A stretch of 64,000 nt of DNA from Entonaema liquescens (Eukaryota; Ascomycota; Sordariomycetes; Xylariales; Xylariaceae), in contig CADCSX010000023.1 in the NCBI GenBank assembly GCA_902805475.1, positions 868,001-932,000 of the forward strand. The letters run 5' to 3'. Under the pieces are notes generated by a model. That model had not been told where the DNA came from. It worked only from the letters and a program-made list of their open reading frames with translations, and searched no databases. Numbering within the stretch: the first letter of the stretch is position 1; every line of letters starts with the position of its first letter. Below are positions 11,963 to 24,900 of the stretch, one piece after another. The position numbers and the translations under genes are program-made.

Positions 11963-14900
11963 TTTGCTATTTATAAAAAATATAATGTTTTTATTGCTAT
12001 TTATTTTATAATAAAATTATATTTAATCTTTATACAATTTTAATAAAATAATTATATTTATATTATATTATAAATTAATATTTTTATAACTAAAAATTAA
12101 TTAATAATTTATTTATATTTTTTTTTAATTTTTTTTATAATAACTATTATATATATTAATTATTAAATTTAATATATTTAATAAAATATTATTTTTTAAT
12201 AATATTTTTTTTAATAATTTTTTTATAATATATTTTAAAAAAAATTAATTTTAAATATGGCAAAAAATAATTAAAAATATTTAATAAGGGTGTTAATTTA
12301 AGGTAATTAATTAATATTATATTGTAAATTTTAAAATTATTAAAGAATTTTAAATAATAAATTAATTTTTTAATTTATTTAATAATATAAAAAGATTTTA
12401 TATATTATTATTTTAATTTACGGTTAAAAATAGTAACGGTAAAAATATTATAACTTTTATATAATTATAAAAATATACGTTATTTTTTATAAAAAAATAT
12501 AAATTTATATTATTAATTATAATAAAATTTTATAAATATAAATACTAAAATAATTACGTTATAAATGTTAATTTATAATAAAAAAAAATTTTAATATTAT
12601 ATTTTTAAAAATTAAATAATAAAATTAAATATAAAATTATATAAAATTTTAAAAAAGTTTAATTTTATTATAGAAAATTTAATAAAATTTAATTTATATT
12701 AAAAATAAAAAAAATATTATTTTTATAATTTATTATTATTAAAGAAATAAAAATAATATCGTAAATAAAATTTAATAAATAAAATATATTATTTTATTTA
12801 ATTATTAATTTAAAAGTAATAAACGGTTATATATAATAATCTTATATTACATATTATTTAAAATATAAATTAAAATTTTAATAAAAATTTAAAATTTTTA
12901 TTTAAAATAATAATTTTAAATAATTTTTATTTAATATTAAATAATTAATTATAAAACGTTTTAATTTATTATGAAATATTATAATTATATTTATTAAAAA
13001 TTAAAATAATTAATTTAATAAATTTATTAATAATAATATTAAATAAATTATAATTATTATTATTTTAAAAAAAATTAAAAATTATATTTATTATAATTAT
13101 ATAAAAAAAATAAAAAAGATTAATAATAAATTAAAGTAAATTATAAAATTTATAATTACGTATATAATATAATAAATATTTAAAGTATAATTTTATATAT
13201 TTTATAAATTTTTTTTAATTAAAAATAAAATATTATAAATAATTATAAAAGCAATTAAATCTTAAATAATTTAATTTATATATTATTTTAAAAATCTTAA
13301 AATTACAATTTTTTAATATATATAATTTATTGTAAATATTTAAATATTTTTAAATAAATTTATTTTTTAAATAAAATAAAAAATTTATAATATTTTATTA
13401 ATTAAAATAATAGTTAATATTAATAATATTTAATATTATTCACCATTTAAAGTTTTTATAATAACTTTATTATATTTTAATTTTAAATTTTAAAGTTATT
13501 TATATTAATGTAATATTACGAATATTATATGGTGCAAAAAAATTATTATTAAATTTTAAAATTATTATATAAATAACCGGTAAAATTTTATTAAATAAAA
13601 TTTAAAAATTATCTAATTATAAGTTAATAAATAAAACTTAATATTTGTTAATATTATTAAAAAAAAAATTTAATTTTTCTAATTAAAAAGTTAATTTAAT
13701 TAGATATAAAAAGTTAAACGTTAATAATTACGATAATGTATTAAAAATTATATAAAATTTTTTAAATTTATATAATAACGTATATAAAAATTTGGAAATA
13801 TATTTGAAAGTTTTAATTAATTATAAATTTTTATTATTTATTATGGTAAAATTAATAAAGTTTAAATGTTTTATTATTTTAAAGATAATTTTATGGTTAA
13901 TGAAAATATAAATTTTTTTTTATGTAATAAAAATATAATGATGGATTTTTTTTAAAATTTAAATAAAATTTAATATTTTTATTTTAATAAATTAATATTA
14001 TTTTTTAAAATGTGTGAAAATGTGTGATAAAAATATAATTAATTTTATTATAATTTATGAAATGTAAATGATAAATTTATTATTTTTTATTAATTTAAAT
14101 AAAATATTTTTAATAATATGGTAAATATAAATTTTAATTTTAATGTAAAAAATATTAAAATTAATATATAATATTTTTATAAAATTAAAAAAATAAAAAA
14201 TTATATATTTTATTAATGTATTTTTAATATTATGAAATGAATTTAATTTTATTTATAAAAAAATTATAATAATAATTTTTAATATTTATTTTTTTTTATT
14301 TTATTTTAATAATAATATATAAAAATTTATATAAAATAAAAGAATTTTTTATTTTTTTAAAAATTTAATAAATTTAGTATATTTTAATATGTTATTTTTT
14401 ATATAATTAATAAAATTAATAAAAATTTTTAAATTTTTTAATAATTTATAAAATATAATTTTAGTGATTATAATAAATTTTTTTTTTATTATTAATAAAT
14501 TAAAAAAATTAATAAAATAATTAAAAATGATATTATTAAAGAAAGTAATAAATTATTTATTAAAATTAATTAATATATTTTTTATTTTTATTAAAATAAA
14601 AATATAAATTAAATTTTTAATATATTTTTTAAATATAATAAAAGTTATATAAATATTATTATAATAAATATTAATATTATTAATAAATTTAAAAATAATA
14701 TCTATTTATTTTTAAACGTATATATTATTATTTTTATATTTTATAATTAATATTTTAAATATATATTAATTTTTTATAATAATAATAATTAAAATTTATT
14801 ATATTATTAAATAAATATACTATTAATAATAAAAAAATAATATATTAAAAATTATAAAATATAATTTACTTTAATATTTAATTAATATAGATTTTTATGA

Positions 14901-17894
14901 TTTTATTAAATATTTATTATTAAAAACTATTTAATTAATAATTTTTATATTAACAATTATATAATTTTTTTATTTAATTTTACTATTTTTATTTAAAATA
15001 AAAATATCTTTATAAATAATAAAAATTAATATAAAAAAAAAATAAATTTTTAATTATAAAATATTTTATTTTAAAAAATCAATTTTATAATTATATTATT
15101 AATAATTTTTTAATCTTTAATATTAATAATGTAAAGTTTATATTTTTTAAAAATAAATTTTTTTTAATTTAATTTAAATTTAATTAATTTAATTTTTTTT
15201 TTAAAGATGTAAATAAAGTTTTTATTTTTAAAAATATTATAAAATTTTAAAATAATATTATAAAATTTTTTAAATTTTCTTAATTTATTAAAGTTTTTAT
15301 AAATGATTATATTATTAAAATATTTATTAATATTAAAAATATTTATAATAAATAATAAAAATTAATTAAGAATATAATTATTAAATTTATAAATTTTAGG
15401 TTTTTTAATAGTAAATTTAATAATTTTATTATTAATAATATAATAACTTTTATATTTTTAATCTATTAAAATTAAATAATTTATAAATATATTGTAAAAA
15501 ATAATAATAAGTTTTATAATATTGTTATAAATAATAATTTATTTTGTATTATTATTAATTAAAAAAGTTAAATAAATAATTTAATTATTAATAAATTTAA
15601 AAATTACATTTTAATTAAAGTTTATATAATATAATATATTAATATAATAGTAATAATATAATGGGATAATAATATAATTTACTATTATAATTTTAATTTT
15701 ATTATATTTTTTATTATTTAAGATAATTAATAATAAAATTATAATTTTATAAAATTAAATAATAATAATTTTTTTTAATAATAAAATATTAATATTTTTA
15801 ATATTAAAAATATTTATTTTTAATAATAATTTAAAAAATAAACCTTTAATAAAAATAATTTTGTAAAAAAATAAAATAATAATTAATTATTTATTATAAA
15901 TATTTTTAAAGTAAAATTTAATAATAATATATTTATTTATAATAATTTAATTTATAAAAATTTTATATATAAATATAAATATTATTTTTATATAAATTTT
16001 ATTATTAAAATAATATTGTTAAATTTATATTTTATTAATAATAATTTATATATAATTAATATTAATATAAATATTTTTTTAATATTTAAATTTAAAAAAA
16101 ATTATAATAAAAAATTTAAAATATATTTTTATTTTATAAATAAAACCAATTTTAATATTAAAAAATAAATTAATTAATAAATTAATAATAAAAATTTTAA
16201 TCTTTAATATTAATTATAAAAATTTAAATAATATTTTAAAATTAATATTAATTATTATTTAAAATTAATTATTATATTAATAATTAATAAATAATAATAA
16301 ATAATAAATATTAAATAATAATAATTAATAAAAATTTTATAATATTAATATATTGTTAATATAATATAATTTAAATAAAATAAAATTTATTATAATTATA
16401 ATATTTATTAATTTTTATATATATATTAATAATAATATTATTAATAATTATAATATATTATATTATATTAAAATCTTAATTAATAATTTTAATAAAAATA
16501 ATATAAATTTAAATAATAATTTGTTATTATTAAGATAATATTACTAAATATAATAAAATAATTTATTATAATTAATAAATATTTTACTATAAAATTTATA
16601 ATTAATTTATTTAAATATTTAAACTATTATACCGAAATATATAATATTTTTAATATTATTATTAATAAAAAATAAACTAAAATTATTAAAGATTTTTCTA
16701 TAAAATATAATTTTTTTATTATTATAATTTTTTTTATTAATATAAATATTAAAATTATTAATATTTTTTTTTATATTACTTATATATATATTTAATTTTT
16801 AATAAAATTATTAAAAATATTAATAATTATAATTTTTATTATTTCTATTTTTATTTAAATTCTTAACGTTTAATTTAATATTTTAATTAAAAAATTATAA
16901 ATATTAAAATTAATTATTTTTTTTTTAATATAATTTAAAATATTTCTAATAATTTTATATTTAATTATTTATAAAATTATTAATTTAATTTTTTAATTAA
17001 TTATAATTATTATAAAGGAAATTATTTTATTTATTATAATTATTATTATTATTATTATTATATTTATATATAAATTTTACTTTTTATAAAAAAATTAATT
17101 TATATTTATTAATTTTTTAAAGAAATTATTTAAAAATAATATTTATAATAAGCTTAATTAATTAATATTAAATATAATAATTAAATAATTTAAAAATATA
17201 TTTAAATTAATTTTTAAATAAATAATTATAAGTTTTTATATTATAAATAATATTATTAATAAAAAAACGTAATAATTTTCCATTTTTTATATTTAATAAC
17301 GTAAATAATTAATTTTTTAAATTTTAATAAACGATATTAAAATATTTATAAAATTTAATAATAAATTTTTTATAAATATAATTTATATTATTTATAATTA
17401 AAATATTTTATTTTATTTTTATTAATTTTATTATTAATTATTATTAAATAATATATTATAAATATAATATTTATATGGTTTTAATTTTAATTTTTTTTTA
17501 TAATTATATAAGTTTTTTTAATTAATAAATAAATATAAAAATATTAATGTAAATGGTATATTTTTTAAAAAATATAATATTGGTAAAGTAAAAATTTATT
17601 TATAAAAAATTAAAATATTTAATTATTTTTAAAGAAATTTTTTTATTATTATTTTTATTATTTTTATTATTATTATTATTAACGATGTTATGGTTATTAT
17701 TATTTATAAAATTTTATAATATTATTTAATAAAAAATTTATATAATAATATTTATAATGTTAATAATTATTATAAAAATATTAAAATTAATACGGTTTTT
17801 TTATAAGTTTAAGTTTATTATATAAAATTAATTTTTTATTATAATTTAATTAATTTTAATAAATTTTAATAAAAAAAATAATTAAAATAATATT

Positions 17895-18164
17895 TTGGAA
17901 AAAGTAAATAATAATGGTAATAATAATTATTTAAATAATTATTTAATAATAATAAATTATTTAATTATAATGGGTTATTTAATAATAATAAAAATATTAA
18001 TAATGTTTAATAATAAATATTTAAATTTTGTTTTAAAGGATTATTCGATGGATAATGTAAAAAATAAGGATGTAATAATTGATTTAAAAGATTGTTTTAA
18101 TGGTTTTAATGAAAATAATAAGGTTTATTATTATGGGATTTTTAAATTATTGTTAAAACGGTAA
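17895..18164 (+). pseudogene. Residual 89-codon frame inside the RIP-degraded element
   Basis: This is the longest open frame in the element interior, rich in Asn, Ile, Leu and Tyr, as C-to-T mutated coding DNA would be. A segment around KNKDVIIDLKDCFNGFNENN keeps a normal mix of residues. It may be a remnant of gag-pol but no domain can be recognised. Cytosine is nearly absent from this strand here while guanine is retained. Confidence 0.35.
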
Positions 18165-18929
18165 TGTGTTTGTAAATTAATAAGAATAAATTTTAAAAAA
18201 TTAATACGATAAGGTTAAAACGGCGTAAAGATTAATTTAATATATTATGAATTTTTTATAATAATAAATATAAAAAATGTTTTAAAAAATATAATAAATT
18301 TATTAAAAAATGTAAATATTATTGTAAAAGAATTATAATTATTTTAATTAAATTATTATAAAAGTTAAAAAGTATTATATTTTTTTTTTTAATATTTAAA
18401 AAAGTAACGAAATTGCTTTTTTGATTTTATTTATTAAATTAAATAAATAATATTTTTATATTATAACGTTAAACTTTTTTTTAATAAGGTAAAAACGAAT
18501 TGAACGAAAATAAAATTATATTTATTAATTAATATAAAAAAAAGGTAATTTATTTTCGAAAAGTAAAAAAAATATAAAGTTTATTTATGTATTTTTATAA
18601 ATATTAATGGTAATTAATAATGAAATTATAAATAATTATTAAATTAATGGTTATTAATAAAATTTATTATAAATGTAAATTATTAATAAAAATTATTAAT
18701 AAAAATTAAAAATAATAATTTATTAATAAATAAATTTTAATAATAAAGATTAAGATAATTATTATTTATTAAAAAAAATTTATAATGGTTTAATTGAATT
18801 AATAATTAATTTTGATTTAATTTGATTTAATAAAAATTTTTTAATTTAATAAAAAATAAAATGTTTATTATAATTTATAATGTTATAATTAAAAAATAAT
18901 TAAAAAAATAAAATGGTGAAACTATTAAA

Positions 18930-19074
18930 TGTTATAATATAATATAAATATAAATTAGATTATATTATTATATTGGTTAGGTTTTATAAGGGAATTTTTA
19001 AGATAGTAGACGTAGGAATATATCTAAAATATGTAGGTTCTTATATGGATCCTGTGGGTTTATGTTATATGACA
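18930..19074. repeat. Right LTR (145 bp), lightly mutated
   Basis: This is the better-preserved copy and still contains ordinary sequence such as GGATCCTGTGGG. It begins TGTTAT and ends TATATGACA. A purine-rich stretch (AAAAAAATAAAATGGTGAA, 18902-18920) lies just before it and could be the remnant polypurine tract. Confidence 0.9.
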
Positions 19075-19079
19075 TTGAC
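19075..19079. repeat. Right copy of the 5-bp target site duplication
   Basis: TTGAC follows the right LTR end GACA. It pairs with CTGAT at 11813-11817, differing only by C/T transitions. Confidence 0.55.
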
Positions 19080-20300
19080 GTGTATTAAAAAGTTTGGTAT
19101 AAAATAGAGATCGGATGATGTATTTGCGAGTGACGTACCCTCGCTGAGAGATATGCGATGACGTTGGTACTAGAATTAGGGATCTGATAGGCTGAATAAA
19201 TATAATTACTAACCTCGAACTGTCGGTGACTATGAACTCGCTTTAGAAATACTTCGTCCTCAACTGTTAGCCTTGACATGGTAGGGATCGAAGTTTGATG
19301 ATGATAATGTTGAGTAGGGGTTGATACTACTTGGAAGGTTGACTTCACAAGAGCGCATACCTTAAGATCAACTAGGTAGCCTTAAAGTTGGTCCCCGATG
19401 TGGTCATTGCAACGTTAAATTAATGCGTTGGGTTGAATGAACCTTTGCCGCTATCTTCGATTGAGTTGGCTAATATCTCTACTATTTCCAACACAGGTAC
19501 TCACTCCTATCAATGTAAATAATATAGGTAGGTATCCAGAGAAATCGGTATATACGGCTTTTAAAGTCTCCAATGGTGTTTAGGTTTCTACGCGTATAAG
19601 TTATTAATCAGATAATCGGAATGGCGGATTTAATCGTTTGGGCATTAGCCACTTTCCAACGCTAGTGTCGTGTTCATGGCCTTGAAACTAAGCTACGTGT
19701 AGCAGCAGACACTAAACACTCCACTTAAGGCGGACCGTAGTCGCATCATGATAGGTTTATAAACATAACATGTATATGTGTATATTTCAGTTAGTTGTGC
19801 CACGATAGGAGTATATGAATGCAATGTCATTATTTAATGGGATCGCATCACTAAATCGCATTGTTTTATGTCCTACAAGATGCAAGAGTTTACATGTAGG
19901 TCACAAACGTAAGTATCACGTAAAGTGTACATTTGTGTGGATTCATGAATTTACTTAGGGAACTAACTGGTGGTGTCGATTTGGTGTAACCTGAACTCTT
20001 GAGCTCTTGGACCCCATGTACCTTTAGCGGCTTGTTAGGAGGGGCTGGAGGGGAAACTCTGTACCTGTACCTATATAATTATTTGATACCTTGAGCCACG
20101 GCATTCCACATCTTTCTTGCATTTACTTTTCTAAAGATATCCTATTGGTTAAAAATAACCTTTTTCAATCCGTCAGAAAGCCGACTTTATTTGGTACTAA
20201 GACATAAAAATAAAAAATATTCACTTCTACAACTTGCAACAACTTATACACACAGTATTATATCACTGTATTTACACCAATTTTCAGCGTCGAAACCCTT
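19080..20300. other. Gene-free flank right of the retrotransposon
   Basis: Base composition returns to normal immediately after the LTR. An 87-codon minus-strand frame (19085-19348) has a possible start at MSRLTVEDEVFLK and a GTTAGT donor-like site, but no homologous domain is recognised. Nothing else is seen. Confidence 0.4.
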
Positions 20301-21984
20301 CCAACAAAGGTTTATAAATACGCTAATTGCGACCTAATTGCTTCCTAATTGCTTCCTAATTGCATAGAACTATACAGTGCGTACATTATAACCCTTCTTT
20401 TTTATCTCACTCTCCTGGACAATCGTACCTGCAAGTCGTTGCCGGTCAGACCACCTTTCTAAGCTTATCCAATTAAGACGTCGCATTGCTTCCCGCTGCT
20501 AGGAAGACGCTCGGGCCAACTAAACCCTTCGAAAGGAAAGAGGTCCCAGTCTCTCCTGGGCAGTCCAGTCTCCCACATCTCGACCCTTGGCCCACACCAG
20601 ACCTACATACCTCTCTACCTTTACCCTTACCTGGGCAGCTTACCTGCACACAGCACACAGCGCACACAGCCAATCTGTTAGTACCTGTATTCTTCAAGTA
20701 CCCACAGAAAACGCTATGTAACTCGTTGGCCTCGACACCTTAACCACCACAACCTCCACTTTCCCATCAACTCCTTCTCCAACTTTGACTAACCGTCGCT
20801 CTCTTAGACCAGAGCAAGAAGCAGCGTCCTCTGCGACGAGGTCATCTTACAGCACCGAGCTGGGGGTTGCCGAAGGAGAACAGTAGTTGACCAATTAGCC
20901 CCGAGGTGAGACAAGACCCTTTCCTCTCTTCTCTCTTTGGCCTTTGGCCTTTGGCAGTACATTTGGCCCAGCCCAGTTCCAACCCAGCATTACCAAAAAA
21001 GTATTACCCAGCACCAAAGCACCCAAAGCACGCACGGCACCACACAGCAGCAAGCAACCCAGTTCAGTTACCCTCAGTTACCCAGCACCAAAACACCCAT
21101 ATCAATTATTTTAGTTAAGGTTGCATGGGCATCCGTGGCCAGCTGCTGGTCCGCACTGCCCTGCCCTTTTTTTGACGAGGCCGTGTACTGCCCAGACTGT
21201 CAGAGGAACACAGAACAAGACTGAATTTAATATGTGAGAAGAGCGAACGAGCCAGCGACTTTCACCACTTTTTTTTTCTTAATCGGCTACTTCCAGTCTC
21301 CCAATCTCTTCTGTAGTTGGCCTTGTCAACAAAGCACCTCTTTTTTTTTCTTCTTCTACTTCGACATTCTGGAACCATTCACCTCTTTGTCTTATTCGCA
21401 ATCATTCCCTCGTGGCAGCAAGCTGCTCATAATTTTTTCCGCATTTCGACACAACATCCCACCTTTGCGCTCTTTCTATCATCGCCCTGTTTCTAATGCG
21501 CTGACGTCCAGCTGTTTTTTATCTACAGTCGAACTGCTATCCGGCAGAAGGTCCTGGATATCGGCCAGAAGCAGCACTGTCACCATAAACCACCTCGACA
21601 TCCCCGAATCCCAACTAAGCAAAGCTTGTCCTAGCAAGGCGAGTAAGCTTCATTCGATTCTTTTAGATTAAGTGAGTTAGCTTAGCTTGCGACGTTGAGC
21701 GTCTTGTCATACGTCGGGCCTGGATTCGCGTCACCTCCACCTCCTTCCCTCATATCCGCGCTAGCTGCTCTCGAACCGCAACTTTCCCATTGGTACCTTT
21801 CCTCGCTTCACCTATAAATACGCCGATTGCACCACATACATCACACCCTCCCTTTTGCTATTCCCGCCTTTCCATTCATTAGCTGACCATCTGGTGCAGG
21901 GTGGAAGGGTTCGGATTACCTTCGCCGAGTGTCTAATTCTAGACTATCTTTCGAAACTTGACCATTCCTATCTGTTCCCTGAGA
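20301..21984 (+). promoter_or_regulatory. Long C/T-rich promoter and 5' leader of pbp1
   Basis: About 1.7 kb of strongly pyrimidine-biased DNA on the + strand (runs of T, CTC and CCA) without recognisable protein domains. Several short frames (20486-20743, 20906-21118, 20937-21224, 21234-21671) read as low-complexity Ser/Pro/Thr or Phe peptides and look like possible upstream ORFs or chance. A branch-like TCTAAT and an acceptor-like TTCTAG (21931-21941) precede a frame open into the pbp1 start, so an upstream spliced exon is possible. Confidence 0.5.
20333..20363. repeat. Short tandem repeat of CCTAATTGCTT
   Basis: Two full 11-bp copies and a 9-bp partial third, preceded by a related GCTAATTGC. 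It lies at the upstream edge of the pbp1 leader. Confidence 0.8.
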
Positions 21985-24900
21985 ATGGTGCAGCAGAAGA
22001 AAGGTTCGGGCGAGCCGACGAACGGAATCAGTAAGAGAGAATATCCTCCCATGTCCTTCCAGAAGAAGGACATGTCAGATACCAGGGTTATGGGGGGGAA
22101 CTCGGGCAAAGGCGATGCCAAACATAATGGTATACCTTATTTGTTGGCCTATGGTTATCTAACGGCACTAACTGCGGTGTAGGCTCGACGATCAACTCGC
22201 AGAACAACTTCCGAACCGACAGTGCCATTTCATCGTCTCGCCCGGGTCGTGAGCGACCCTTGCAGCCATGGGTTGGACCAAGCAACTCCGATGGCCTCGA
22301 CTTGAGCTTGGAGAAATCTAGCGATGACGGTCCGTGGGATCAGTTTGCCGCCAACGAGCGTCAGTTTGGTATCAAAACTACATATGATGAAAGGATCTAC
22401 ACTACCGTAATTGATAAGAACCATCCGCAGTATAAGGAGAAGGTAGCTCTTGCAGAAAAGAAGGCGAGAGAAATTGAGCGGAGCGCCCCCGTTACAGCCC
22501 ATGTGGCCGAAGAGAGAGTCATGGATCATGCCGGCGGCGATGATGCCGGTGGTAATGAAGAGGACAAGTAAGTCGAACCTTGTTCTGTATTTCAGCAGCC
22601 TCCGGCTAACTCGGAAATAGGTACAGCGGTGTCAAGCGGCAGGATTTTCCTCCTTTGCCTGGTAGCCGAGAGAACAAATATACTCCTCCAGCTAGACGAG
22701 CGCCCACTGCCTCGTCTACCGTCAAGGGCGCACCAGTTGACCCTGCTATTATCTCTTCTCAGCTGAAGGCACAAAAGAACCAGCCCGCTCTTCCCAAGCA
22801 GGATGATAACAAGCTCCGCCCCGGCACCAAGACCGAAGTGCCTTCAGATTCTTCTGCTGCTAAACCTGCGGAGCCTAAACCAGATAGTAAACTCGAGGCG
22901 CAACAGAAACCTGCGGAAGCTAAATCGGCAAACCAGAACGCCACCCAGCTACGACCATCCGCTGCTACTAGTCGAACTATCTCACCTCAGTCGAAGGATA
23001 GCCAGGGCACTGCGCCTAGTGCGACTTCGACTGTCGAACGGGATGTTCTTAAAGAGTTCAAGACATTCGCTAACCAGCAGCGTATAAATGCTGAGAAGGT
23101 CCGAAGCAACAAGGCAAAGGCCGACAAGGAGGTGAAATTAATCGAGCTAAAGAAATTTGCTGATAACTTCAAGCTACCAACCCCTGTTCCTATGGATTTA
23201 ATATCGATTATTGCTAAGGATCCAGCTAAGCAACGGGAGATCCAAGAAAAGGCTAAGCGGGATGCGGCTGAAGTAGCCAAAAGAAAAGCCGAAGAGGCCG
23301 CTGCAAAGGAAAAGAAGGGAACCACCATCTCAAAGGAAGCCCAAGCCCCTGCAACTACTCAAGCGCCTTCCGACAATAGAGCCAACCGTCCATCTACAAA
23401 TACCCCAAGCGCAGCTCCAGCAGCGGCTCCGCGTCACCAAACTAACAACCGTCAAAGCTTTATTCCCCCCGCATACCCTTACCAAGGAAATCGCTCGGGT
23501 CCTCAGCATATGCAGCAAGCCGGCCGCCAGGGTGGTTTAGCTGGACGCCTTCGATCTTTGGACGCGCAAAAAGCGCAAGCTCAAGATGTTAGGTTACCTC
23601 CGACTGGCCCTGCCAGCACAACCGATCCTTCCTTCGGTCGCCGTATTGGTGGTCACATAGGTCAGAAGTTGAACCCGAATAGTCACGAGTTCCGACCTAA
23701 TGCGTTCGCGCCGGCTTTTAACCCGAATGGCCACCCCAGCGCAGGCTCGAGTCCCCGTTCGGCGATCAATCATGCAACTGATGCACAAACCAATACTACA
23801 AGTACTCACATTGCGCTTGTGGTTGTAATTAAGAAGAAGAAGGCAGTCGACCCCAAGAAGTGTGCTATATTGTCTTTTGTTAAGACCATCCAACCTCCGG
23901 AGAACAAGAACTGGAATGAGAATGATGGTCTACGTCCCTCTTATGATACTCAGCCAACCTGGCGTTCCGCAACGGACGACGAGAAGCCAGATTCAACAAT
24001 GCGGTTGTCGTTTGATGAATACTTCGAACGACAACCATTCAACACGCAACCTACCCCGAACCCGCCGCACCTATTGCCGCAACTAGCTCATCAACATCAA
24101 CTACCTCTACACATGCAGCACGGCGCACACCCTGCTGCACCCCGGCACTCGCCTCATGTTCCTCCGGTCCAAATACACGGTACCCAGCACGGCCCCGTCC
24201 CCCACGCACCGTTCAATGGAGCAGACGATCATAGAATGATGCACTCAAACTCGTCACAGTCCTACTCCTCTCCCAGAATGAGCCAGGTTCCGCTCGTATA
24301 CCCACCCAACATGAATTCGGCAGGCCAGATGCCTTATAACCAACACATGATACCCTCGTTTATGGGTCCCGGAGCGCCACCGATGAATCAGTTCAACCGG
24401 AGCTTCTCTAATTCCCCGCAATACGTCCCTCAACAACCGGGGGCGATGGGTGCTCCGATGATGATGCAACCACAATTTATGCCACAACCAATGGTCACAG
24501 GTCCTCCGCAGATGCAGCCTTACCCCGGCACCGGTCATCTACAGTTTATGCCTCCCGGTGCAACTCCGCCTCAGCCCATGCCTGGCGTGAATGGTTATCC
24601 AAGCCCGGGTAGACCTGCAGCCCCTATGATGGTCCATCAAGGATCACAACAAGGGCAGCCAATTTATAGCATGAGCCCCAGTGTTCAGTATCAACAGCCG
24701 GCAACCTTTGTGCCGCAGCAGCAAGGACAGAGTAAGTAGTAAAGACGATGACTGAACAAGAGTAGCCTAGCTAATACATAAGGGGTAGTGAATTCCATGC
24801 GAGGATATAGTAATCCTGGCCCAGGACAGTTCGGCACAAGCCCACAGCAAATGCATCAATACGGGCCCCCGCATCGCAATGGAAGTAACAACTTCAAGAA

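Larger units (their letters stand above)
11818..19074. mobile_element. RIP-degraded LTR retrotransposon, 7257 bp
   Basis: A block of extreme A+T content is bounded by two direct repeats of exactly 145 bp (11818-11962 and 18930-19074). These align without gaps and differ at about 27 positions, all of them transitions. The inferred ancestral ends are TGTCA...TGACA, the TG...CA form of LTRs, with a 5-bp target duplication just outside. This is the architecture of an LTR retrotransposon with about 6.97 kb of internal DNA. Surviving cytosines in places occur only before G, as expected when RIP converts C to T outside CpG. No intact gag or pol frame remains. The longest surviving frame is an 89-codon one at 17895-18164. 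Copia or Gypsy type, and orientation, cannot be judged by eye. Confidence 0.88.

Noticed and set aside
11818..19074. A+T-rich block as a mitochondrial DNA insertion or centromere core
   Set aside because: Gapless 145-bp LTR pair with transition-only differences and TG...CA ends explains it as a RIP-mutated retrotransposon; no mitochondrial gene is seen.
19085..19348. 87-aa minus-strand frame running toward the retrotransposon, as a gene cut by the insertion
   Set aside because: No recognisable domain and no matching continuation on the left side of the element near 11.8 kb; too weak to call.
23790..23850. A 35-40 nt intron inside pbp1 exon 3 (GTACTCAC...TTAAG)
   Set aside because: It is shorter than every other intron in the window and the frame stays open without it; kept as coding, though the translated stretch is slightly odd.
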